From contig CAZEFW010000052.1 in NCBI GenBank assembly GCA_964511535.1, forward strand, positions 1 to 50,832: a stretch of DNA of 50,832 bases, in the 5' to 3' direction. Shown here piece by piece: positions 8,148 through 16,483 of the stretch; within the stretch, counting starts at the first letter, position 1, and each line of letters starts with the position of its first letter. The notes beneath the pieces are model-generated. The model searched no databases. It was not told the DNA's origin and saw only the letters and a list, made by a program, of their open reading frames with translations. This DNA comes from CAZCFB01 sp964511535 (GTDB lineage: Bacteria > Myxococcota_A > Polyangia > GCA-2747355 > CAZCFB01). Position numbers and translations under genes: made by a program.

Positions 8148-8920
8148 GCGATAACACCTCCCACCCGTCACGGCTGGCCCTCGACCGTTACCTGACCGGA
8201 GCGGGCGACGAGGCGGATCGAGCCACCGATGAGCATGTGCGCTCCTGTCCTCGCTGCGCCGCCCTGGTGAAGCAGCTGCGCGCCGAGGATCAGGCGTTCC
8301 TGGAGCAGTTCCCCACCCGCGAGGCGCTGGCGCAGGCCCGCCCGCGTCGTGCCCGGCCGCCGCTCCGCCGCAAGCTGTTCCGCCTGGGGCTGCCCCTGGC
8401 CGCGGCCATGGCCGCCTCCGTGGCCGCGGTGGTGCTCTGGCCGCGAGCTCCGGGGCAGGTGGACGACGGCGGGGGCGTCCGCGTCAAGGGCGGCGCCGTG
8501 GTGGAGCTCGCCGTCAAGCGGGGCAGCCGCTCGTTCCCCTACAACGGCCAGCACCTCAGGAGCGGCGACGTGCTCGCCTTCCGCTACACCACGCGGCTGC
8601 GGTACCTGCTGCTGCTCAGCCTGGAGCAATCTGGCGAGGTGAACATCCTTCTCGCCGACGCCGCCGGGCGCAGGAGCATGGGCATCGCCCCCGGGCGCAA
8701 GGTGAAGCTCGGCAGCGGCGTCCAGCTGGACGACGCCCCCGGGGCAGAGCGCTTCATCGTCCTGCTGAGCCGCGAGCCGCTCAAGGCGCAGGCCCTGCGC
8801 CGGGAGGTGTCGACCCGCTTTCGTGCCCTGACACCGGAGGACCGCCCCGGCCTGGAGATCGGGCGGCTGCCTGCTGGCGAGGAGCAATTCTCCTGGTTGA
8901 TCAGGAAGGCGGCGCGGTGA
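8144..8920 (+). CDS. Membrane anti-sigma factor with zinc-finger N-terminus and DUF4384-like outer domain
   Basis: The 258-residue protein has the anti-sigma zinc-finger signature HVRSCPRC (H31, C35, C38) near the N-terminus. A single membrane helix follows at about 81-99 (LGLPLAAAMAASVAAVVLWP), giving a cytoplasmic sigma-binding part and a periplasmic part. The outer domain (about 115-258) is beta-rich: FPYNGQHLRSGDVLAFRYTT and LLLLSLEQSGEVNIL resemble DUF4384-type sensor domains often linked to caspase-like proteins. It overlaps the sigma gene by four bases, and the caspase gene follows 13 bases later. The simplest reading is that it holds the ECF factor until an envelope signal arrives, with the neighbouring protease as a candidate regulator or output. 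Confidence 0.82.
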   Translation: MSDNTSHPSRLALDRYLTGAGDEADRATDEHVRSCPRCAALVKQLRAEDQAFLEQFPTREALAQARPRRARPPLRRKLFRLGLPLAAAMAASVAAVVLWPRAPGQVDDGGGVRVKGGAVVELAVKRGSRSFPYNGQHLRSGDVLAFRYTTRLRYLLLLSLEQSGEVNILLADAAGRRSMGIAPGRKVKLGSGVQLDDAPGAERFIVLLSREPLKAQALRREVSTRFRALTPEDRPGLEIGRLPAGEEQFSWLIRKAAR

Positions 8921-8933
8921 TGGGGGGCAGGCG

Positions 8934-10481
8934 GTGAAGCATCGCGCCGTCGCCTTGGCGGCCATGGTGGCCCTGCTGACCATGGCCGCGCCAGCCGTCT
9001 CCCTGTCAGCCCCCCGACGGGTGGCGGTGGTGGTGGGCAACGACGACGGGGGGCCCTCCAGGGGGAAGCTCCGCTATGCACGCCGGGACGCCCGCCGCAT
9101 GTCGGACCTGCTCAGGACTCTGGGCGGGGTGCAGCAGGTCTCCCTGCTGCAGGGCAGCTCCGCTGACCGGCTCAGGCAGGTGCTGGCTCGCCTGGCCCGG
9201 CGACCCGCGCAACACGGCACGGACCTGGTGCTCTTCTTCTATTTCTCCGGCCACGCGGATCACACCGCGCTGCTCATGGGCCGAACCCGGTTCCCCTTCG
9301 AGGAGCTGAAGCGAACCCTCAGGCAGCTGCGGGCGCGGGCCGTGGTGGCGATCATCGACGCCTGCCAGTCGGGTGAGATCACCCGGGCCAAGGGGGGCCG
9401 CGTGGTCCCGGTGGTGGACGTGCGCTTCGAGGACCAGGCCCACCGCGGCAGGGTGTTCATCACCTCCAGCGCGGCCGGCGAGAAGTCTCAGGAGTCTGAC
9501 CGGCTCCAGGCCTCCTTCTTCACCCACTACCTGATCAGCGGCCTGCGCGGCGCCGCGGATGATTCTGCCGACGGTCGGGTCTCGCTGCAGGAGGCGTACC
9601 GCTTCGCCTACCGCCACACCCTGGCCCGGACGGCCACCTCCAGGCATGGCCCCCAGCACCCCAGCTACCGCATCGACCTGGCCGGCGCTGGCCAGATCAT
9701 CCTCACCCACCTGTCGCCTCACCGGAGCTACCTGGTGCTCCCGGGGGCGGCGAGGGGCACCTTCTTCATCCACCAGAAGTCGCGCGGTTCCATCCTGGCG
9801 GAGGTGACCAAGGTCCACGCCAGGCCGCTGCGCATCGCGCTGCCAGCCGGACGATATGAGGTGAGCAAGCGGCTGCGGGACCACCGCCTGGTGGGCGTCG
9901 TGCAGCTGTCCGCGTCCCGCGAGACCGTGCTGCAGGAGGCGCGCATGGATCGCCGGCCGCTGCTCCCGGCTGCAGGGGCCAAGGGAGCAGGCTTCGACCG
10001 GGGGCTGCTGAGGGTCTATTACATGCTCGGCTCCGGCTACCTGCTGCAGGCCGGGCTGCTGCACGGCGCGGGCCTGGGGTACTCGGTCCATATCGGCCCG
10101 ATCCACCTGGGCCTGCTCGTCAGCTATCAGCGCAGCTCCTATCACCGGGCGGACGGCATCTTCGTGGACCTGGACGAGGCGTCGGCCATGCTCTCGGTGG
10201 AGTGGCGCTTCGTGCGCTGGCCGTGGCTGCACCCCATGGGCGCGCTGGACATCGGCGGCAGCTGGGTCTGGCAGCAGGGTGAGCTGCCGGACGGGCGCTA
10301 CCACAGGCTCTCGCGCCCGCTGTTCCGTTACCGGGGGCGGCTGGGCCTGGAGGTGCCGCTGTTCAGGGGGATCATGCTGGGGGCGTGGGGACACCTGGGG
10401 CAGGTGGTGCTGGAAAAGACGGACGGCTGGGAGGCTCCCCTCGCCGGGGGCATGGAGGCCGGGTTGATCATCGAGCTGTAG
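8934..10481 (+). CDS. Secreted caspase-family (peptidase C14) protein with probable outer-membrane barrel domain
   Basis: GTG at 8934 with GGGGGG upstream gives 515 residues. The signal peptide ends near SLSA (about residue 26). The caspase-fold domain (about 28-255) has the His-Cys dyad: H107 in FYFSGHAD and C144 in IIDACQSGE, plus GRVFITSSAAGEKSQE and ASFFTHYLISGL. A beta-rich domain follows. The last ~150 residues alternate aromatic and small residues in short strands (LGYSVHIGPIHLGLLVSY; GGMEAGLIIEL at the end), as in small outer-membrane beta-barrels. The protease would then sit in the periplasm tethered to the outer membrane. Bacterial C14 proteins cleave after Arg/Lys or Asp depending on subfamily; specificity cannot be read here. 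It is third in the sigma/anti-sigma operon, which implies envelope-stress or signal-dependent expression. Confidence 0.82.
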   Translation: MKHRAVALAAMVALLTMAAPAVSLSAPRRVAVVVGNDDGGPSRGKLRYARRDARRMSDLLRTLGGVQQVSLLQGSSADRLRQVLARLARRPAQHGTDLVLFFYFSGHADHTALLMGRTRFPFEELKRTLRQLRARAVVAIIDACQSGEITRAKGGRVVPVVDVRFEDQAHRGRVFITSSAAGEKSQESDRLQASFFTHYLISGLRGAADDSADGRVSLQEAYRFAYRHTLARTATSRHGPQHPSYRIDLAGAGQIILTHLSPHRSYLVLPGAARGTFFIHQKSRGSILAEVTKVHARPLRIALPAGRYEVSKRLRDHRLVGVVQLSASRETVLQEARMDRRPLLPAAGAKGAGFDRGLLRVYYMLGSGYLLQAGLLHGAGLGYSVHIGPIHLGLLVSYQRSSYHRADGIFVDLDEASAMLSVEWRFVRWPWLHPMGALDIGGSWVWQQGELPDGRYHRLSRPLFRYRGRLGLEVPLFRGIMLGAWGHLGQVVLEKTDGWEAPLAGGMEAGLIIEL

Positions 10482-10540
10482 AGGGAGATGAGAACTTCAA
10501 TGGATAGAAAGCTTTCAGGGGAGCGGAGTAGAGGTCAGTG

Positions 10541-13500
10541 ATGGACGACAAACCGATCAACGTCGCTCGTCCGCGGTGGGGCCTGGTGGTCCTCGGCCTG
10601 GCGCTATGGAGCGCGTGGGGCGCGGCATGCTCCGATCAGCCCCTGGACAGCTTCCCGCCCGCCGACGCGACGCTCTCCGACCAGCAGCCCGCCGCAGACG
10701 CCACGGACGCCGGCGTCGACGGCCAGCCCGGCGATGGCTGCGTGCCCTTGACCTGCAAGGCTGCGGGAAAAAACTGCGGCACCATCCTGGACGGGTGCGG
10801 CGGCACCGTGAAATGCGGCCCCTGCCCCGGCGGGCAGGTCTGCGGCCTGGGCGAGGTGGTCAACATCTGCGGCAAGCTCCCCCCGGATCCCGGCAAGGTG
10901 GCGCCTGCGCTGAACCGGACCGTGGCCACCACCGCCCACGGGGCCACCTCATTTCTGTATTCAGGTAGCGCGCCGATCCAGACCGGCGTGAGCAGCGGGG
11001 CCATCGCGGTCCGCCGGGCCGCGGTGCTGCGCGGCCGGGTGCTCGACCGCGCCTCCAAACCCCTGCCCGGGGTCAAGGTCACGGTGCTGAACCACACGGA
11101 GTATGGCCAGACCTACTCAAGGCAGGACGGCTGGTTCGATCTGGCGGTCAACGGCGGCGAGCCCCTGGTGCTGCAGCTGCTGCGGGCCGGGTACCCGGTG
11201 GTGCAGCGGCAGGTCCACCCTGCCTGGCAGGAGCAGCTGGTCATTGACGACGTGGCGCTGACACCGCTGGACTCGGCGACGACCACCATCACCGGAAGCG
11301 CAGCGTCCCTGCAGGTGGCCCGCGGGTCCAAGGTCACTGACAGCAGCGGCACGAGGCGCGCCACCCTGCTGGTGGCGGCAGGCACCACCGCCACCATGAC
11401 CACTGCCGCTGGCACAAAGGCGCTCAGCAGCTTGATGCTCCGGGCCACCGAGCTGTCCTCGGGGGCCGACGGTCCGGCGGCCATGCCCGGCGACCTGCCT
11501 GCCACAGCGGCCTATGCCTACACGGTGGAGCTGTCGGCGGACGAGGCCACCGCTGCCGGCGCCACGAAGGTGACCTTCGACAAGCCCGTCATCGGCTACG
11601 TGGAGGACTTCCTCAAGTTCCCGGTGGGGGGGCAGGTCCCCGCAGCTTACCATGACCGGCAGCTGGGCCGCTGGATCCCCTCCGGTGACGGCCTTGTGGT
11701 GCGTATCCTGTCCACCGCCGGCGGGACCGCCGCGCTGGACCTGACCGGCGGCGGCGCGGCGGCCACCGCGACCGAGCTGGCCAAGCTGGGCATCAGCGAT
11801 GCCGAGCGCAAGCAGCTGGCCACGTTGTACGCCAAGGATCAGCGGCTGTGGCGTGTTCCGCTGACGCGTCTGGGCGCATGGACCCTGAGCTGGAGCTGGG
11901 CGTTGCCCTCAACCGCTGCCGCCCCCGGTCTGCCGGATCCGCCTCGGCAGGATCCTCTCGAGGCGCCCTGCCTCCAGATGCAAGAGCGAGGAGCGGCGAC
12001 TGAGTGCCAGAACCAGGCGCTGGGAGTGGCCTTCCCGGTGGCCGGAACACCGTTTTCGCTGCGCTACCAGAGCGGGCGGGCGGCCGCGTTGAAACACGCC
12101 AGGACTCTGTCGCTCAACCTCAGCGGGCAGAGCGTCCCCGCTGGCCTGCAGAGTATCGTCCTGGAGGTAGCCGTGGCCGGCCGGCGGACCACCAAGTCCT
12201 TCCCGGCGACCACGGGCCAAAAGTACACCTTCAGCTGGGACGGCAAGGACGCCTACGGTCGCCTGGTGCAGGGGCGACAGCCGCTGTCCGTGCGCGTCGG
12301 CTACAAGTACAGCGGCACCTATCACAAGCCGGCGCCCCAGAAAAAGAGCTTCGGCCTCACCGGCAGCGGCGCGCTGTCCGCCAGCGCTCGACAGCAGGGC
12401 ACCCTGTGGCAGACCTTCAGGACCCACCTCGGAGGATGGGACGCCCTGGGTCAGCGGCTGGGCGGATTCTGGCTGGATGTGCACCATGTCTACAGCCCGG
12501 TGAGCAGGGTCTTGCTGCTGGGTGACGGCCGTCGGCGCAGCGCGGCCAGGGCCAGGCGCGCCATCACCGTGGTGGCCGGCACGGGCACGGCCGGGCACAG
12601 CGGGGACGCGGGTCCTGCCACCAGCGCCAAGATCTACGCCTCCCACGTGGCCGCGGATGGCCAGGGCAACCTGTACATTACCGGCGCCGAGTGCAGCTGC
12701 GTTCGCAAGGTGGACACCAAGGGCGACATCGTCACGGTGGCCGGCACGGGCACGGCCGGCTTCAGCGGAGACAAGGGGCCGGCCAAGGCCGCGAAGCTCA
12801 ACCAGCCCCGGGGGGCAGCGCTGGACGGCCTGGGCAACCTGTACATCGCCGACACCCACAACCACCGGCTGCGGCGTGTGGACAGCAAGGGGATAATCAC
12901 CACGGTGGCGGGGATCGGATCCGTGAGCTACAGCGGCGACGGCGGCCCGGCCACGGCCGCCGGGCTGGCCTGGCCCGAGGGGGTCGCGGCTTTGCCCGAC
13001 GGTACGATCTACCTGGCGGACACGGGCAACAACTGCGTACGCAGGGTGGGCCCGGACGGCGCCATCACCCGCGTGGCGGGGGCGGGCTGCACCGCGTCCA
13101 ACGGGTGCACACCGGGCTGGAGCGGTGACGGCGGTCCGGCCAACAGCGCCAGGGTTTTCAGCCCCATCGGCGTGCTGCCTGACGACCGCGGGGGACTTTA
13201 TATCGCCGACATGAAGAACAACCGCGTGCGCCGGGTGGCCCGGGACGGGACCATCAGCACGGTGGCCGGCACAGGCACCAAGGGCTACGCGGGGGACCAC
13301 GGCCCGGCCGCCAGCGCGCTGCTGGATCAGCCCCGAGACCTGGCCCTGGATCGGGGAGGGAGCCTCTTTATCGCTGAAAACGGCAACAGCGTGGTGCGCC
13401 GGGTGGGCCAGGACGCCATCATCACCACCGTGGCGGGGGTGGGCACGGGCGGCCTCTTTTTGAACAAGGCCCTGGCGGCCTCCCAGATGCTCAAGAACCC

Positions 13501-16465
13501 CACCGGCGTGGCAACGGGGAACGTGGGAGACCTGTACGTATCCGACGACCTCTCCTGGCGGGTGGGCCGCGTGTTCGAGGCGCTGCCCGCGCTTTCCGGC
13601 GCCGCCCTGACCATGGCCTCCAGCGACGGCACCCGGATCTATTCCTTCGACGCCAGCGGACGCCATCTCGCCACCAAGGACGCCCTGAGCGGCGCCACCC
13701 TCTACACCTTTTCCTACGATGCCAAGGGGCTCCTGACCCGGGTCACCGATGGCCACTCCAACGCCACCACAGTCCAGCGCGATTCAAGCGGCAATCCCAC
13801 GGCCCTCAAGGCCCCGCACGGGCAGACCACCTCCCTCAAGGTGGACGCCGCCGGCTACCTGTCGAGTATCACCAACCCGGCGAACGAGTCGCACATGCTC
13901 ACCTTCTCGGCCGGCGGCCTGCTCACCGGGCGGACCGACCCGCGCAACAAGAGCTGGGCTTACACCCACGGCACGGACGGCCGGCTCACCAAAGCGCAGG
14001 ATCCGGCCGGCGGCTCCCTGACCCTGACGCGGGTGGACGGGACCGCCGGGGCGTTCTCCGTCACGGCCGTGTCCGCGGAGAGCCGCTCCACGACGTACAG
14101 CTTCAAGCCCCTGTCCGGCTACCGCCTGGATCAGGCCGTCACGCTGCCCGGCGGCCTGCAGAACAAGCTCCAGGAGAAGAGCGACGGGACCGCCACCGTG
14201 ACGCTGCCTGACGGCGCCGCCGCCAGCCAGCAGCCGACCCCGGATCCACGCCACGGCATGCAGGCGCCCCTGGCCGGGCTGACGAGCCTTGGCTTCAAGG
14301 GCAGCGCGGTGGCGTCCGCGAAGCTGACCGCGTCCAGCTGGACGGACCACAAGGTGGACTTCAACGGGCGGGTCTTCTCCACGGCTTACGCCGAGGTGCC
14401 CAAGCGCATCACCCAGCAGAGCCCGGCCGGGCGCAAGGCCACCATCGACGTCGACCCGAGCGGGCGGTTGTTCAAGCAGCAGCTCCCCGGCAGGGCCGAG
14501 CTTCGGCTGCAGTACGACACCGCCGGTCGGCTGGCCTCCATCACCACCGGCGCCCTCCCGCCATTCAGAAACCACACCCTCATCCATGGAACCACCTCCG
14601 GGCTGCTGGCCAGCATCAAGGACCCGCTGAACCGCACCACCAGCCTGACCCGGGACGCGGCCGGCCGGGTCACCGTGAAGACCCTCCCCGGGGGAGCCAA
14701 GGTGCTGTTCGGCCGGGACAAGAGCGGGAACCTGACCTCGGTGACCCCGCCCGGAAGGTCGGCTCATGTCTTTACCCACGACGCCGTGGGCATGGTCACG
14801 AGCTACACGCCTCCTGCCGTGGGCGCTGGCGCTTACAAGACGAGCTACGCCTACAACAATGACCACCAGCCGGTCTCCATCACCCGGCCGGACGCCAAGA
14901 AGGTCACCATCTCGTACGACAAGACCGGTCGGCCGGGCAGCGTCACCCTATCGGGCGGCGGCGCGGTGACCACCACCCGGAACGCCACCACCGGCCGACT
15001 GACCGCCGTCACCTCACCGGACGGCGTCACCCTGAGCTACACCTGGGGTGTGGCGGACCGGCCCGCCACGGTCACCTGGTCTGGCGCCATCAAGGGGAGC
15101 CTGACGCGCACCCACGACAAGGATCTGTGGCTGAGCTCCGAGAGCATCATCGGCGCCGGGACCATCACCTTCGGCCGGGACAAGGACGGCCTGCTCACCG
15201 CGGCCGGCCCCCTGAGCATCAGCCGGGAAGCTTCGTCCGGGCTCATCTCTGGCACCACCCTCGGCAGCGCCACCACCACGCGCACCCACGACAGCCACGG
15301 CGCCCTTTCCAGCCTCAAGGCCGCTCACGGCTCGACGGTCCTGTTCTCCACGGTCTATATCAGGGACGCGCTGAACCGTATTATCAGGATCACGGAGGTC
15401 ACGGGCGGCGCCACCAGTATCTACAATTACGGGTACGACGCCGCCGGCCGCCTGGTCTCGGTGACCAAAAACAGCGCCGCGTTCGCCTCCTACGCTTACG
15501 ACCAGAACGGGAACCGCACCAGCTATACCGGCGCCGCCGGGCCGGCGGTCATCGCCACCCACGACGCCCAGGACCGGCTCACCGCCCTGGGCTCCACCAG
15601 CTACACCCACACCGCCGCCGGCGAGCTGGCCAGCTGGACCACCGGGGGCAAGACCACCACCCTGACCCACGACGCGCTGGGCAACCTCACCGCCGCGGCC
15701 CTCCCCGGCGGCGTCACGGTGACCTACCTGCACGACGGCCTGGGCCGCCGCGTGGGCAAGAAGGTGGGCGGCAGCCTGGCGCAGGGGTTTCTGTACCGGG
15801 ACCGGAACCGCCCGGTCGCCGAGCTGGACAGCGCAGGAAAGGTGGCGGCCCGGTTCATCTACGGCACCCGGTCCCACACGCCCGACGCCATGGTCAAGGG
15901 GGCCAAGACCTATCGCATCGTCTCGGACCACCTGGGCAGCCCCCGGCTGGTGGTGGACATGGCCACCGGGGCCGTGGCCCAGCGCATGGACTACGACCCT
16001 CTCGGCAAGGTGATCAAGGACACCAGCCCGGGCTTCCAGCCCTTCGGCTTCGCCGGCGGGGTTCTGGATCAGCACACCGGGCTGGTGCGCTTCGGGGCGC
16101 GGGACTACGACCCGCGGTCTGGCCGCTGGACCACCCGGCGTCCCATGGGCTTCGGCCCGTGGAGCACCAACCTGTACGAGTACACTCGCGGCGATCCGGT
16201 CAACCACGTCGACCCGAGCGGCGTGGCGGTCAGGCGGCCGGGTGAGGAGCGGGGGCCGCTGGAGCCGGGGCTGGAGCGGCTGACCCGAGGAATGTGCCGC
16301 GCGGGGGGCGGAGCTTCCGGGGCGCCGATGCTCCGGCTGCCCCGGTACCGGCCGCCGGCGCAAGGCATGATCCCGTGCTTCGTCCCGAGCCTGGGAGACC
16401 TGCTGTGCCGGCCGGACTCCTGGAGGCGAGGGGCTTACAGGCTGAGGAACATCAGCTTCAGGTAG
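10541..16465 (+). CDS. Giant lipoprotein with carboxypeptidase-regulatory, NHL and RHS/YD repeat domains
   Basis: ATG at 10541 (GAGG six bases upstream) opens about 1974 residues. A lipoprotein signal ends WGAAC, followed by an Asp/Ala linker and a Cys-rich CGxxxDGCGG segment typical of myxobacterial surface lipoproteins. A carboxypeptidase-regulatory-like beta domain lies at about 165-235. About five or six NHL repeats (TVVAGTGTxGxSGDxGPA pattern) lie at about 674-1015. YD/RHS repeats (GRLxSVT..., YDAAGRL) run to about 1800 and then the RHS core (DHLGSPRLV near 1796; GLVRFGARDYDPRSGRWTT). The tail after NHVDPSG is about 80 residues, Arg/Pro-rich, and not recognisable as a toxin. RHS shells enclose polymorphic toxins or act as adhesins. 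No immunity-type gene follows: the next gene is convergent, 18 bases away. It lies 59 bases after the caspase gene and may share its operon. Confidence 0.88.
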   Translation: MDDKPINVARPRWGLVVLGLALWSAWGAACSDQPLDSFPPADATLSDQQPAADATDAGVDGQPGDGCVPLTCKAAGKNCGTILDGCGGTVKCGPCPGGQVCGLGEVVNICGKLPPDPGKVAPALNRTVATTAHGATSFLYSGSAPIQTGVSSGAIAVRRAAVLRGRVLDRASKPLPGVKVTVLNHTEYGQTYSRQDGWFDLAVNGGEPLVLQLLRAGYPVVQRQVHPAWQEQLVIDDVALTPLDSATTTITGSAASLQVARGSKVTDSSGTRRATLLVAAGTTATMTTAAGTKALSSLMLRATELSSGADGPAAMPGDLPATAAYAYTVELSADEATAAGATKVTFDKPVIGYVEDFLKFPVGGQVPAAYHDRQLGRWIPSGDGLVVRILSTAGGTAALDLTGGGAAATATELAKLGISDAERKQLATLYAKDQRLWRVPLTRLGAWTLSWSWALPSTAAAPGLPDPPRQDPLEAPCLQMQERGAATECQNQALGVAFPVAGTPFSLRYQSGRAAALKHARTLSLNLSGQSVPAGLQSIVLEVAVAGRRTTKSFPATTGQKYTFSWDGKDAYGRLVQGRQPLSVRVGYKYSGTYHKPAPQKKSFGLTGSGALSASARQQGTLWQTFRTHLGGWDALGQRLGGFWLDVHHVYSPVSRVLLLGDGRRRSAARARRAITVVAGTGTAGHSGDAGPATSAKIYASHVAADGQGNLYITGAECSCVRKVDTKGDIVTVAGTGTAGFSGDKGPAKAAKLNQPRGAALDGLGNLYIADTHNHRLRRVDSKGIITTVAGIGSVSYSGDGGPATAAGLAWPEGVAALPDGTIYLADTGNNCVRRVGPDGAITRVAGAGCTASNGCTPGWSGDGGPANSARVFSPIGVLPDDRGGLYIADMKNNRVRRVARDGTISTVAGTGTKGYAGDHGPAASALLDQPRDLALDRGGSLFIAENGNSVVRRVGQDAIITTVAGVGTGGLFLNKALAASQMLKNPTGVATGNVGDLYVSDDLSWRVGRVFEALPALSGAALTMASSDGTRIYSFDASGRHLATKDALSGATLYTFSYDAKGLLTRVTDGHSNATTVQRDSSGNPTALKAPHGQTTSLKVDAAGYLSSITNPANESHMLTFSAGGLLTGRTDPRNKSWAYTHGTDGRLTKAQDPAGGSLTLTRVDGTAGAFSVTAVSAESRSTTYSFKPLSGYRLDQAVTLPGGLQNKLQEKSDGTATVTLPDGAAASQQPTPDPRHGMQAPLAGLTSLGFKGSAVASAKLTASSWTDHKVDFNGRVFSTAYAEVPKRITQQSPAGRKATIDVDPSGRLFKQQLPGRAELRLQYDTAGRLASITTGALPPFRNHTLIHGTTSGLLASIKDPLNRTTSLTRDAAGRVTVKTLPGGAKVLFGRDKSGNLTSVTPPGRSAHVFTHDAVGMVTSYTPPAVGAGAYKTSYAYNNDHQPVSITRPDAKKVTISYDKTGRPGSVTLSGGGAVTTTRNATTGRLTAVTSPDGVTLSYTWGVADRPATVTWSGAIKGSLTRTHDKDLWLSSESIIGAGTITFGRDKDGLLTAAGPLSISREASSGLISGTTLGSATTTRTHDSHGALSSLKAAHGSTVLFSTVYIRDALNRIIRITEVTGGATSIYNYGYDAAGRLVSVTKNSAAFASYAYDQNGNRTSYTGAAGPAVIATHDAQDRLTALGSTSYTHTAAGELASWTTGGKTTTLTHDALGNLTAAALPGGVTVTYLHDGLGRRVGKKVGGSLAQGFLYRDRNRPVAELDSAGKVAARFIYGTRSHTPDAMVKGAKTYRIVSDHLGSPRLVVDMATGAVAQRMDYDPLGKVIKDTSPGFQPFGFAGGVLDQHTGLVRFGARDYDPRSGRWTTRRPMGFGPWSTNLYEYTRGDPVNHVDPSGVAVRRPGEERGPLEPGLERLTRGMCRAGGGASGAPMLRLPRYRPPAQGMIPCFVPSLGDLLCRPDSWRRGAYRLRNISFR

Positions 16466-16483
16466 GAAGGAGCGGCAGCCTGT

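Noticed and set aside
11909..13756. Long open frames antisense to the RHS, SecA and Lon genes.
   Set aside because: They are mirror frames of GC-rich coding DNA, with low-complexity residues and no domains, lying over well-recognised proteins.
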